A DNA stretch of 64,000 nt, taken from Dendrolimus kikuchii (Eukaryota; Arthropoda; Insecta; Lepidoptera; Lasiocampidae). A program made the position numbers and the translations under genes. Location of the stretch: the NCBI GenBank assembly GCA_019925095.2, contig CM034403.1, positions 1,850,690 through 1,914,689 of the forward strand. The letters run 5' to 3'. Shown here in pieces: positions 22,330 to 33,359 of the stretch. Numbering within the stretch: position 1 is the stretch's first letter; each line of letters starts with the position of its first letter. Below the pieces are notes generated by a model, which worked only from the letters and a program-made list of their open reading frames with translations, had not been told where the DNA came from and searched no databases.

Positions 22330-22615
22330 TTAGCTGACGCGACAAACTTCGTACCGCCTCAGAATCATATAAATAAAAAACGTTGATTTCTGAACGACGG
22401 GACAAACATCAAATGTTTGACAGGAATAGTTGCTAAGGGAAAGCGAAATTGTTGTTTTTACTATATCCCAAACATTTTTTTCCATATTTACTCACCTTTT
22501 AAACCTTCCCTGGGCTTCCAGAAATAATTAAAAACCAAAATTACCCAAATCAGTCCAGTCGTTCTCGAGTTTTAGCGCGACTAACGAACAGCAATTGATT
22601 TTTATATATATAGAT
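22330..22615 (-). mobile_element. Degenerate Helitron-like sequence
   Basis: Contains AGTCCAGTCGTTCTCGAG and TTTTAGCGCGACTAACGAAC, the inverted counterparts of motifs in Helitron-type repeats. Ends not resolved. Confidence 0.4.
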
Positions 22616-22769
22616 TAGTTGGAAACTTCGTACGAGTCAAGTTTGAAAGAATCGTGATCGTGGATAAATAATGCTACAGAGTGATTTGCAATCCAAAAAA
22701 GCTACTGCAGTACTATCTATTTGGTTTTATTCGTTTGTTCTATGGAAATAATATAATTTATAGTTTTAT

Positions 22770-22990
22770 AGGTTTTTTTTTTGCTGGAGTACAGCAGACA
22801 AGCATACGGCCCACCTGATGGAAAGTTACCGTCGCCTATGGACGTTTGCAACACCAGAGGTGTCACAACAAAGAAATTTTATGACACCCTTTTTAAAAAA
22901 CCGCATATTGTGTCACCTGTGGAAAAACTACGGCTGGGAGCTCATTCCAAATCTCCACGGTGTGCAAGAGAAACGTTTGTGACGTGGGGG
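22770..22990 (-). mobile_element. Jockey/CR1-type LINE 3' end fragment
   Basis: T-run then GCTGGAGTACAGCAGAC; the reverse strand includes ELIPNLHG-complement coding and the AAGGGTGTCATAAAATTTC region seen at 28010-28060 and 61530-61560. Same LINE as 27905-30625. Confidence 0.7.
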
Positions 22991-23099
22991 GAAGAGATAG
23001 CTCCTCCTCCTTGGCCACAGAATAGGTTTAGGTGGGTTAATGAACTACACAAGATAATTTTGTAGTATATAATGTGTTTAATCTGCTCCGTGACAAGCG

Positions 23100-23405
23100 G
23101 CGGATCCGTGCAGGAACGGAGATAGAATACAATTTCCTGCGGCCAGGCGGCCTGTCGTAAGAGGCGACTAAACAACCCACAGCCAGGTGGTAGGGTATTT
23201 GCTCAACTGGATGGCGATCACCTCTGGTCTAAAGTATGTCGCCATAACAACCTTGTGTTGTGTTCGGGCATTAGTGACCAGGTTCCAGTCTCCTTTAAGA
23301 GAGCAGCAGCGCATTTGTAGCACCTTTGGTGTTGCAAATGTCCATAGGCGATGGTAACCGCTTTCCATCAAGTGGGCCGTCTGCCTGTCTGCTGAACTCC
23401 TGCAA
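23100..23405 (+). repeat. S repeat, complete copy
   Basis: ATCCGTGCAGGAACGGAGAT to CTCCTGCAACAAAAAAAAA. Confidence 0.85.
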
Positions 23406-23814
23406 CAAAAAAAAAGCGGTGAACTTCGATGCACAAAAGGGTACACTGGCCTGTCGAAGCCATGGAAGCTCTTCAAGTCAAGTAGTTCCACAGCTCTAAT
23501 ATTAGCTAGGTCGGTAATTTTCCGCGTCTGGTATATGTCGGCAGGTTTTCTTAGAAAAAGTAAGGGTCTAAGCCTTGGTCCCCAGCGGGAACATGTAGTT
23601 AATTTAATAATGTTAAAGGAAGTTTTGAAACGTATGGAATGATATTTATAAAACAATTAAGAACAGCTGATATTTTTGAATTTCGAGCGAGAGCCAAACT
23701 TAACTGCCGTCACAACTTTTTTTGAAACTCTTGACAGTGTCATAGTTTGCTAGACATTAGTACTGTCATTGGTTATGTCTATATGTTTTTTTTTAATGAT
23801 GCCAGTGCAACGTT

Positions 23815-23930
23815 ACACGTTCTAGAAAACCGTTGCGTACAAGAACGAAGCGGCTCTAGGAAGTGGGGATGAACGCCCAGCCGATGGCGTGCGGTAGAAA
23901 AAATAGAGGTACTACGTCCTGATCTGCGAT
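23815..23930 (-). mobile_element. LINE fragment
   Basis: GTTCTAGAAAACCGTTGCGT and GAAGCGGCTCTAGGAAGTGG correspond to the ACGCAACGGTTCTCTAGAAC and CCGCTTCG coding region in the LINE at 61430-61460. Confidence 0.65.
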
Positions 23931-24218
23931 ATAAGCGAAATATGTGTAGAATTTAATTTAAATCCATTCACTAGCTTTCACGTCATGTAAGCTAACGGAC
24001 AGAGAAACAAAAAAATCTGTAAGTTGTATTTTTGGAGTCTAATTATCCGAAGTAGCCCTTTTGATTTTTTCTCTTTTTAAATTAAAAAACCTTTATTGAT
24101 TTTAAAAGCTGATTTGGATAAGATTTCTTATATTGTATTTACCTATAGAGGAACGAACGAGGCCGACTTTCACACGCCCACCTGTTTTTAATTTTCAGAA
24201 TTGGTTACCCACCAAGCA

Positions 24219-24458
24219 ATGCTGACAGCTCCATACCTATGGCTGCTCCTCTGCTACGCTCAATACGCGAGATCTAATCTTCTAGAGGACTATGAAGAGT
24301 TGTCCGATAGCTACATAACGAATTCTGAAGACCAGACAAACGAGATTCTCCCCAATGAGCTGGGCAAGGACAAAACCTCTGGATGCATTTGCAGAGGCAA
24401 CAAGAACTATAAATTCATTGTATGTTTCGGGAACTACGAGTGTCGGAAGTTTCCAAGA
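24219..24458 (+). CDS. Toll-like receptor, first coding exon
   Basis: Opens with a clear signal peptide, MLTAPYLWLLLCYAQYARS. An acidic linker follows and then four cysteines at residues 56, 58, 69 and 75 (SGCICRGNKN...VCFGNYECRKF), matching the N-terminal cap of leucine-rich-repeat receptors. The donor AGA|GTAAGT follows 24458 in phase 0 and joins in frame to the acceptor before 34823. Upstream, ATTTTCAG ends at 24198, so a non-coding exon probably precedes. I chose the ATG at 24219 (context CAAGCAATG) because the open frame upstream has no other ATG before that acceptor. The intron that follows is 10.4 kb. Extracellular; part of an innate immune or developmental receptor. Confidence 0.85.
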
Positions 24459-24954
24459 GTAAGTATTTTTGCAACATATCTTCGCCAGCCTTTCGATATC
24501 CATTGTTAGATAGACCAACCTTTTTGTTGATTAGGTGAAATTCATATACGTACTGACTACCACTGGGAATCCACGGTGGACTAAATGTCCACTAAGATAC
24601 CAGACGGGACAGGACGCTTGTGCCCGATTTGGTCATATTCGCGAACACTGGCAGAATGTAAACATCCCTAAAATTACGCCGTATTTCCCTGTCCTTTATT
24701 TTCTTTATTCAGCCTCTTCCTCTGCAGAGCCCCTACTCTGTTATTGCGATAATGTCTGGCATGACGACTGATACACTGAGCATAATTATTGATTTTACCA
24801 GTTTTTGTAGGTAGATAGGTCCTAAAGATGATGAACCTATGACCGGTGCAAGTCGCCGATAGTGGCTGGATGAATATAATGGAAGACTGAGGTACATTGC
24901 GTAAACTTGGGAATGTCTATGTCTAGCAGTGATGCTGATAGATTTTTCTTTTTA

Positions 24955-25190
24955 TTCGTCCAGGTATGGAGAAAGAATACAATTCTGTTGTAAGAAGCGA
25001 CAAAATAACCCACAGCTAGTTGGTAGGATATTTTGGATGGCTACCACCCTTAGTCTAGAATATGCCACGGTAACAACCTTGTGTTCCAGCATTAGCAGTC
25101 TGGTTCTAGCCTACCTTTAAAGAGCGGCAGCACACTGGTAGCATCTTTGGTCTTAGAAATGTCTAGAGGCGATGGTAACCGCTTTCAATC
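24955..25190 (+). repeat. S repeat, diverged
   Basis: CGTCCAGGTATGGAGAAAGA through GGCGATGGTAACCGCTTTCA with many gaps; an old copy in the Toll intron. Confidence 0.65.
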
Positions 25191-25399
25191 TTGTCCTGCT
25201 CACGTATTATTACAATGGGCAAGCCTCATTCATATTATCATGGCAAATTCTTCATCCGCCCAGGTTTTCCCACAAAGAGAAGCTTCGCTTTCCCCTTAGA
25301 TATTACTATCCCACAGGAGACAATGACAGACCATCCAGATTGGTCTACCATGGCGTGAACCACAGCTAAGTGAGACAAAATTATTCAATATATTGATCT

Positions 25400-25610
25400 A
25401 ACATATCAAAGAGAATCGCTCATGCTGGTGCAGTCACGTTTTACGGAGACCGGCTAGTTATGTGGGGAAATTTCTATCCACAGCTTCTTCGCCAGGTTCT
25501 GGTGGATAGGCGCAAGAAATACTGATTTGACATCATGAAGGATGACATGGGTATCAATGATCTCAAAAGAAGAGATGCCTAAGACCGCGTGAAGTGAAGA
25601 AGAAAAAGTA
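25400..25610 (+). pseudogene. Decayed RTE-type LINE C-terminal fragment
   Basis: Mixed frames read RRPASYVGKF and then RRKKY, FDIMKDDMGINDLKRRDA and DRVK, resembling the ...W(F/L)D.VK.DM..N.L...DA.DR.KWR end of RTE-type proteins. Different from the abundant RTE-like family above. Confidence 0.4.
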
Positions 25611-25874
25611 GGAAAGCGGATTCCGGGTTCGTCCGGAATGCGACCAGGATTTAACACTCGGATGATAATAATCTAATCTCAGATGAACTAAGAATTTAAA
25701 ATGATATCAAAGGAAATTACTTAAGTATAGTTCCCGGTACGGATCTTGAGTAGTCGGCGGAAGTAGCCAAAATGATGCTATTTATCGGCGTATCGAAAAT
25801 ATTATGTTTTTTTTTACTATATAGGATAATGATTCTTTTTTTTCTGTGCGCGTCTTTATCATAGCTGTTTTATG

Positions 25875-26150
25875 GGGAGTTTTTGGCGGGAACTGAAAGG
25901 AGATGTTGTGCTGTGCAGTTTTATTTTCTAAAATTGTGTAAAATTACTCTAAAATGCACAATAGTTGTAGGATATTGATAGTTTTTGAGTAGTAGTTATG
26001 TCTTTTTGTGAGAAATGTGAACTATATAGCCAAATGTGGCCTTTCGAGTTCTGACAAGAACTCCGTTGAATGACGTCGATTGTAGCCTACAATACAACGG
26101 CGCCTGGCTTAAAGGCCTAGTCGACAAGCCTTAAACTTAAAAAAAAAATT
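25875..26150 (+). mobile_element. G repeat (SINE-like), short variant
   Basis: Flanked by GCTGTTTTATG at 25864-25874 and 26151-26161. Ends CCTTAAACTTAAAAAAAAAA. In the Toll intron. Confidence 0.92.
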
Positions 26151-26329
26151 GCTGTTTTATGTCATTGTGTTACTGTCTTCTTACACTTACTGTTACTTAG
26201 TTACTTCCTGTTACTTATTACATTTACTGTGGTGGTGGGTCTAATATTAATCAATGAGGCGGGGTCGGCACTGAAAATCAGCGCTGTGCTGGAGGAAAAT
26301 CCAACACAGCATAAAGCTGAGTTGCCGAC

Positions 26330-26645
26330 CTTATTTTTTTTTTATTGCAGGAGTTCAGCAGACAGGCATACGGCCCACTTGATGGAAAGCGGTTACCATC
26401 GCCTATGGACATTATAAACACCAAAGGTGCTACAAATGCGCTGCTGCTCTCTTAAAGGAGACTGGAACCTGATTACTAATGCCGGAACACAACACAAGGT
26501 TGTTATGGCGGCATTCTCTAGACCAGGGGTGGTCGCCATCCAGTCGAGCCAATACCCTACCACCTGGGTGTGGGTTGTTTAGTCGCCACTTACGACAGGC
26601 CGCCGCCGCAGGAAATTGTATTCTTTCTCCGTTCCTGCACGGATA
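26330..26645 (-). repeat. S repeat, complete copy
   Basis: T-run plus ATTGCAGGAGTTCAGCAGAC to GTTCCTGCACGGATAA. Immediately preceded by the stem-loop motif at 26258-26325. Confidence 0.85.
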
Positions 26646-27056
26646 AAATTAATAGATAAAATTTGTAGGAAATGCGGTGTACAACATATCGAATTTAATC
26701 ATAAAAATATTTCTACATCTATGTATTATCGCTTTCCTGGCAAATAAATTCTTTTCTTTCTTTCTTCTTGGTTTTTATCCCTTTTGGCGAAAGGTATAAT
26801 GAATACATCATACTGCGAAAAAGAACCTCTTTATCACTGTCCGTAGGCCAAGGTGACCGCTCAAGGTCCGTGCCGGGAAGTATAGTAAAATAAAAATACT
26901 TCAGTTGTTATATTCACTAATGCGTATACAAATATGTATTACTTACTCGTTAAAAGTATGTGTGCAGTAAATAGGATCTGCAATTACAAGGCTAACTACT
27001 TTGACGAATTGTCAATATTTAATATAGGTGCTACATTATATGCATTATATTACATT

Positions 27057-27240
27057 AATGCAAAAGTGGATGGATGCAGAAGTCGTGGAAGGCCACGACA
27101 CAGCTTCCATGATCAAATTGATCGTGTACTAGCAGAAGGTAATGTCAGGAGCCTTAAGAACAGACGAGCGTGCATGACGAGAGTTATGAACGTCAAAGAA
27201 GCAAGTGAGGTGTGTAAGAATAAGTCTGAATGGCGCTCTG
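27057..27240 (+). mobile_element. RTE-like LINE fragment without tail
   Basis: Coding for NAKVDGCRSRGRPRHSFHDQ through VCKNKSEWRSA, but interrupted before YPARELA and the (TATG)n tail. Confidence 0.8.
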
Positions 27241-27304
27241 CAATGCAACATTATATTCTTTGCCTCAGTCTTCTTGTTCAGCTGGTATTTTATATATAAT
27301 TAGG

Positions 27305-27590
27305 ATTCTCCCGCGACTTTGTCCACGTTGGACTGCTACCACAACGTATTTGAATAAGCCAACCTTTATGCACCTTTGGGAAAAATCCCGCGAATTCCCA
27401 CTATGTAAAGTACCGCATTATTTAAAAATATTTATATAACTTGAAACCATTCCCGGGGGAAATCCCGCGAGATCCCAAAATATAAAGTACCGTCGATTTT
27501 AGTCCGAGAATTTGCTATCGATCAGCGAAAACCGCATCGACATCGGCCCAGTAGTTTTTACGTGAATCCTAAATATTAGATAAGTTCTGC
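27305..27590 (-). mobile_element. Degenerate Helitron-like sequence
   Basis: CCCGCGACTTTGTCCACGTT at the left and AGTAGTTTTTACGTGAATCC at the right are inverted Helitron-type motifs. Ends degraded. Confidence 0.5.
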
Positions 27591-27904
27591 AGTACTGGCC
27601 ATTTAAAAGAAATATTTTTGTTTCGCTAAGATATATAATTTCAAATTAATTTTACTTTGAAAACATGAAATTCTTTTTTTAAAATCAGTCATTTGTTTAT
27701 TGATAAGTGTTATGTTTTCTTCGCATTTGAATCTTTTTCATCATCATGGATAGTTAAAAATTCGAGTAATTATGGAATAAGAGTACCGTCGTGGCAGCAA
27801 CGCGGCAAGAGCGACAAGCAACATCAACAACCTTTATGAGCGAACACTACAATGAACGTACCACTTGTTATTGGTTTGCCCGCTTCCATTCTGGAAATTT
27901 CGAC

Positions 27905-30625
27905 CTTTCTTTATAGCTGGAGTACAACAGACAGGCTGACGGCCCACCTGATGGAAAGCGGTTACTGTCGCTTATGGACATTTGCAACACCAGAGATTTA
28001 ATCAACCCGCTGCCAGCCTCGAAGAAATTTTATGACACCCTTTTTGAAAAACTCCATATCGTAGCGCTGTGGAAAAACCTCGGCTGGGAGCTCATTCCAA
28101 ATCCCCACGGTATGCAGGAAAAAGGATCTACAGAACCGTTGCGTACATGAGCGAAGCGGCTTAAGGAAGTGGGGGTGAAATCCCAACACATGGTGAGCGG
28201 TTCGGTGGTAGAAAGAGGACGAATACACCATTCTATACAGTTCTTCCGAATACACTCCGTTATACAGTCAGTAGAATACGTAGAGAGAGCGAAGTCTCTC
28301 ATAAGGCCAAGCGTATCTAGACCATCTGTGAGTATGGGATCATCAACAACGTGAACGGCTCGACGTTGAATACAGTCTAGGGGATCGAGTTGGTAGCCAG
28401 GTGCTCCAGCCCAAAAGTGTGAGCAGTACTCCATATGCGGGCTCACCTGGGTTTTACAAAGCACAAAGCGTTGCCGCGGTGTGAAGTACTGCTTGGACCG
28501 GTTTAACATTCCCAGCTTCTTAGAGGCAAGTTTTGCCTTGCCTTCAAGATGGCCCCTGAACATCGTTCGCGATGTCAACACTGAGGATCCGAATACTCTT
28601 GGAGGTGGTAAGGGGAGTTCCTTGGAACTGAAGCGATTGCTCGAATGGAGTTTTTTTGGCAGATAATACGTAGACCTATGTCTTCTTGGGGTTAAAATAG
28701 ACAAGGTTTTGTCTCCCCCATTCAGAGACTCTCTCTAAGGAATACTCTACTTCAGATACAAGTCTAACCCAACTTTCCTCCACAAATGATCGAGGGACGT
28801 TTGCACGACCAGAGTACTGCGCATCGCCTGTGCTGTCATCCGCATTGGAATGAATGTTGCGAATAGACAACATATCAATGATATGTAAGATGAACAACGT
28901 TGGCGATAGCACACAACCCTGGGGCACACCAGCGTTGATGGGCTTGAAACTTGAGCAACAACCGTCGACAACGACTTGAATACTGCGCTCATCAAAAGAG
29001 ATGGATAGCCAGGTGCAAGGCCCTTCGGGTATTTCATACGATGGCCGCTCCGATAGAAGAGCCCTGTGCCAGATCCGGTCGAAGGCCTTAGCAATATCTA
29101 GAATTCTAGACTAACTGCCAGTGCTTCCCCTTTGCTCTCAATGGCTTCAGCCCAACGGTGGGTTAGGTAAACCAAGAGATCTTGAGCTGAGCGACTGTGG
29201 CGGAAGCCGTATTGCCGATCGTTTAGCAGCTGGTAATCTTCGACGTAACACAGGAGCTGCGCGTTGATAATGCGCTCCATCACTATTGAGAGCAAAAAGG
29301 TTATTGCTATAGGCCTATTCGACGTGTCTGTTACGTACCCTTTTTTGGGGACAAGGTGCACGTGGGCAATCTTCCACGAAGTGAGGACACAACCCTTGTA
29401 GTAAGAGAGAGTGAAACGTCGGGCAAGGACTGGCTGGGGACAGCTCAGCTAAACACGTCTGCAGCACAATGGCAGGAATGCCATCAGGGCCAGAAGACTT
29501 TTTGACGTCGAGGGAGAAGAGAGCACATCGGACTGCTTTTTGAGTAAAGCGCACCTCCGACATTCTAGACTTACACAGGGATTGTAGGTGGAGTTTCTCC
29601 TATGTCTCAAGAGTTGAATTGGCCGCAAAGATTTCACCCAGAAGATTGACTTTATCTTTGGCGGCGTGTACCAGACGGTCGTCCACTGTGCGCAGAGGTG
29701 GAAGAGACGCCCGACAAAAGTTTCCTTGGACAGCTTTGGTGAGGGCCCAAATAGCTCTAGTCCCAGAAGAGTAGCTAGAGAGGCGCTCACCAATTCTGTC
29801 GATGTAATCGAATTTTGCGCTGTTTTTTTAGGGACCTGGGGGCGGAATTGTACCTCTTTTTCAGGTCAGAGGAACTTGGATCCTGACGAACCCGCGCTGC
29901 AGTCCAGGCTCGATAAGCCTGTTGCTTTAGCTTTACAGCCTCACTGCTGGACTTATCGAACCATGGTGGTTTACTCGTACCACCGATAGGTACAGTTGAG
30001 TTTGGAATTAAACATTCTATTCCCTGCAGTATTACATCGGCGATCCAGTCTGTGCTCGGATCAGAATCTTCCGACGAGAAACATAACTGCCTCCATGGAG
30101 TTCATCCCAATCTGCTGACCTGTATCGCCACACGTTCCGTCGTCCAGCGGAACGAGTCCGATCAGGAATAGGAAAGGGGCACCACCGAAGATACCAGACA
30201 ATGATCAGAGGTTCCCAGTGGAGCACTGATGGAGATCTGGTAGTTCTCCGGGTGTGTGGTCAGCAGAAGATCCAGCAAAGAAGACTCATGATCCACTCTA
30301 TCCGGTATTCGGGTAAACTCCGTAATCACCTGAGTGAATCCATGGGCGAGAGCAAAATCGTAGGCAGTAGTTCCTGACAGATCAATTCTCGAGGAACCCA
30401 ACCACTCAACGTAATGAGCATTAAAATTTCGAGTATGACTACCTCTGCTAAAGGATACTGCCCAAAAACTTTGTCGATCACCTCATGAACGAGTTCAAAA
30501 AAGCAAGCTGTTTCAGTCTTTGTGCATTCCCTGCCATGGGACCGATATACGCACGCATAGATTCGGGTGGAACCACCAAAATCTACGCGTACCTACAAGA
30601 TGGAAGATCCCTATCTTCAAGGCCG
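27905..30625 (-). pseudogene. Jockey/CR1-type LINE, 5'-truncated, endonuclease plus reverse transcriptase remnants
   Basis: Read on the minus strand from 30625. An apurinic-type endonuclease end comes first (NAHYVEWLGSSRIDLSG, then TRIPDRVDHESSLLDLLLTT, and SAPLGTSDHCLV). Reverse transcriptase pieces follow: KSSGPDGIPAIVLQT, QYGFRHSRSAQDLL, PQGCVLSPTLF and NADDSTGDA, where the first residue of the YADD box is Asn. A C-terminal domain reads HMEYCSHFWAGAPGYQLD and IWNELPAEVFPQRYDM. Frames break repeatedly, so it is inactive. The 3' end at 27905-27990 matches the 3' end of the S repeats. It sits antisense in the Toll intron. Confidence 0.85.
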
Positions 30626-30862
30626 TGGAGATTAGAATAAAAAAATATAATAAAATTAGGTTAACTTATTTCAGAAAAAACGGCAATTTCATAGGCAAGG
30701 GACCTAATAATTATTATTATTTGATTTTTGTGAGTATTTTATTTACATAACCTAACACCTGACTGTATTTTGTATTTTGTAATTTGTATTTTGTATTTAC
30801 CTTAGATCATATGACATGTTATATCTCAATGCATGAAACATTTATAGGTTATGCCAAAGAGA

Positions 30863-31175
30863 GTAGTAGTTGTATTCGCCACAAAGGCAGGCAAAGGAAT
30901 CTAGTCCATACAGCCAATTCTGATGTTTAAGTCTTCGTATAATAGTCGCGCAGTTGTACTGTAGGCTACAACTAACGCCATTCAACGGAGTTCTTGTGAA
31001 GACTCAAAAGGCCACATTTGACTATACAGTTCACATTTCTCACAAAACACATAATTACTACTCAAAAACTATCAATATCCTACAACTATTGTTCATTTTA
31101 GAGTAATTTTACACATTTTTGGAAAATAAAACTGCACAGCACAACGTCTCCTTTCAGTTCCCGCCAAAAACTCTC
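30863..31175 (-). mobile_element. G repeat with atypical 3' end
   Basis: Flanked by TTATGCCAAAGAGA at 30849-30862 and 31176-31189. The 5' part (right) is standard, but left of about 30950 the usual GGCTTAAAGGCC tail is replaced by ~85 bp of unrelated sequence without an A tail. Confidence 0.8.
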
Positions 31176-31409
31176 TTATGCCAAAGAGAATTATTGCCTC
31201 GTGTTAGTGACGTGGCAATAGTAGACAATCGCTGTATGCCATCATATTCCATTAGATGAATCGATACACGTTGTTATGCGCAATACATACAAGCATGTTA
31301 CATTAAAGACAAGCATGAGTTATATATATTTTTTAATTTAAATCATAAAGTTAACAAAATATTTATACTGTGTATTGTATGTTGGTAAAAAAAATTGTAT
31401 GTAATTGTA

Positions 31410-32687
31410 TGTTGGGGAAAAAGTCTTTTCGCATATAGAATGTATGAACTTGTAATAAGATCTCTTTGGCTATACCATTTGTATCTGGCTGGTTTTGGTA
31501 TCATTAAAAAGTTTTAATTTTAAAGAAGACAATTCCAAATTCAAATTAGGAAAATGTGTGATTTTTATTTGTTTTTCTTAATGTTAAAATGAGTGAATCT
31601 AATGAAGAAATTCGATACATTTAAAAATTTTACTACAAAAGTAAAAATGCAACACAAGCCGCGAAAAAAAATTGTGATGTTTATGGACCTGATGCAGTAT
31701 CTGTGAGAGTAGCGCAAATTTGGTTTAAGCGTTTTCAATCCGGAAATTTTTATATCAAAGATACAAGTCGCTCTGGTCGCCCTGTTACGGACAACATTGA
31801 TGCCATTTTTTGAAAAAGTGGAGCAAGATCGGCGTATTAGTAGTTACAATGTAGCTGGAGAACTGGCAATTGACCACAAAACGGTTTTGGCGCATTTGAA
31901 AAAAGCTGGGTACACAAAAAAGCTCGATATTTGGGTGCCTCATGAGCTCACTGAAAGAAACCTAATGGACCGTGTACTCATTTGTGATTCTTTATTACGA
32001 CGTAATGAAACCGAACCATTTTTGAAGAAGCTGATAACTGGTGATGAGAAGTGGATCACGTACGACAAGAACGTGCGAAAAAAATCGTGGTCAAAGGCCG
32101 GTCAGGCTTCACAGACTGTGGCGAAACCCGGGTAAACTCACAACAAGGTGATGCTGTGTGTATGGTGGGGTTGGAAGGGCATTATTCATTATGAGCTGTT
32201 ACCGCCAGGCAGGACCATTGATTCTGAACTGTACTGCGAACAACTGATGAGATTAACGTAAAAAGTTGAGAGAAAGCGGCCGGAATTAATCAACGGAAGG
32301 GGTGTGGTTTTTCACCATGATAACGCTAGACCTCACACATCTTTAGCCACTCAGCAAAAGTTACGAGAGTTTGGCTGGGAGGTGTTAATGCATCCGCCGT
32401 ATAGTCCTGACCTTGCACCTTCAGATTTACACCTGTTTCGGTCTCTGCAGAATTCCTTAAGCAGTGTCAGGTTAACATCACGAGAGGACTGCCAAAACCA
32501 CTTGTAGCAATTTTTTTGATCAGAAGCCCCAAAATCTTTATAGCAATGGGATCACGTCCCTACCTACAAGATGGCAAAAAGTTATCCAACAAAATGGCAC
32601 CTACATACTTTAGTCAAATGTAAATAAACTTTATAAAAAAACCTTTTGAATTTTTATATAAAATGCGAAGAAACTTTTTCCCCAACC
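31410..32687 (+). mobile_element. mariner transposon, complete ends
   Basis: Terminal inverted repeats GTTGGGGAAAAAGTCTTTTC (31411) and, in reverse complement, GTTGGGGAAAAAGTTTCTTC (ending near 32686). TA lies at both flanks (31408-31409 and 32688-32689). The 1278 bp length fits mariner. Just upstream, TGTATGTTGG is partly duplicated (31377-31386). Located in the Toll intron. Confidence 0.92.
31589..32623 (+). pseudogene. mariner transposase, inactivated
   Basis: A DDE transposase that would cut and paste the element. Visible pieces in order: an N-terminal helix-turn-helix region (VAQIWFKRFQSGNF, SRSGRP), the WVPHELTERN motif, and the three catalytic aspartates in TGDEKWITYD, HDNARPHTS and YSPDLAPSDLHLF. 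The second and third are 34 residues apart, the D34D signature of mariner. Broken by a TAA after EEIRYI, an extra T in a T-run at about 31806 that shifts frame, TAA stops after AKPG and RLT, and a stop after QNHL. Confidence 0.92.
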
Positions 32688-32758
32688 TAATATATTATAA
32701 TTTACAAATGAAATAGTTTTTAAATTAAAATCATTAAAATATTCGGGTCGTTTTAGTA

Positions 32759-32939
32759 CATACATACATACATACATAACTTCACGCCAGTTCCCTTGCG
32801 GGGTAGGCACGAACAACAGAGTGCCATTTAGGCTTATTCTTACACACCTCACTTGCCTCTTTAACATTCATAACCCTTGTCATGCAAGCTCGTCTGTTCT
32901 TAAGGCTCCTGACATCACCTTCTGCTAGTACACGATCAC
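32759..32939 (-). mobile_element. RTE-like LINE insertion with target duplication
   Basis: Flanked by GGTCGTTTTAGTA at 32746-32758 and 32940-32952. In the Toll intron, 70 bp from the mariner. Confidence 0.92.
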
Positions 32940-33194
32940 GGTCGTTTTAGTATTACGCCAAAAGAAAGGTTTCCACTGAAAATCAGCGTTGTGTCGGATA
33001 TTATATCGGCATAGTAATAAGCTGAGTGCAAACCTAGTTTGCTGAAAATGCGGCATACGAATTATCAAAATATGTTTTTATTTTTAATAACATGTTAGTA
33101 ATGTAAGTACGTCTCTATTTCTTAAAAAAAATTCTTTTCGTTCTTTCTTTAGAATTTTGAGCCTTAGTCACCATCTTCTATGGGTAATATGCCC

Positions 33195-33340
33195 AAAGCT
33201 GGCTACGTTTCCTCGTTGAATTACCATATTGATCCGTTGTCCGATATAGGCAATAACTACCTGATCACTCGGAGTCGAGACGAGCAGTTATGATAACACT
33301 TTATAAAGGCTTTTTACCTCAGTACCCTACTGGCCAAGCG
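33195..33340 (-). pseudogene. REL repeat, 3' coding fragment
   Basis: The reverse strand approximates the ISMAIQRGN...LLGTLP coding end of 37245-37505 with several frame breaks. Confidence 0.6.
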
Positions 33341-33359
33341 TTTCAACTGCAAACTTTAT

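Noticed and set aside
24535..24771. 78-codon frame after the first Toll exon as a further Toll exon.
   Set aside because: It is past a good splice donor, shows no leucine-rich repeat pattern, and the first exon already joins in phase to 34823.
31797..32507. Two ORFs within the mariner as functional transposase pieces.
   Set aside because: Stops and a frameshift interrupt the single transposase frame, so no complete enzyme can be made.
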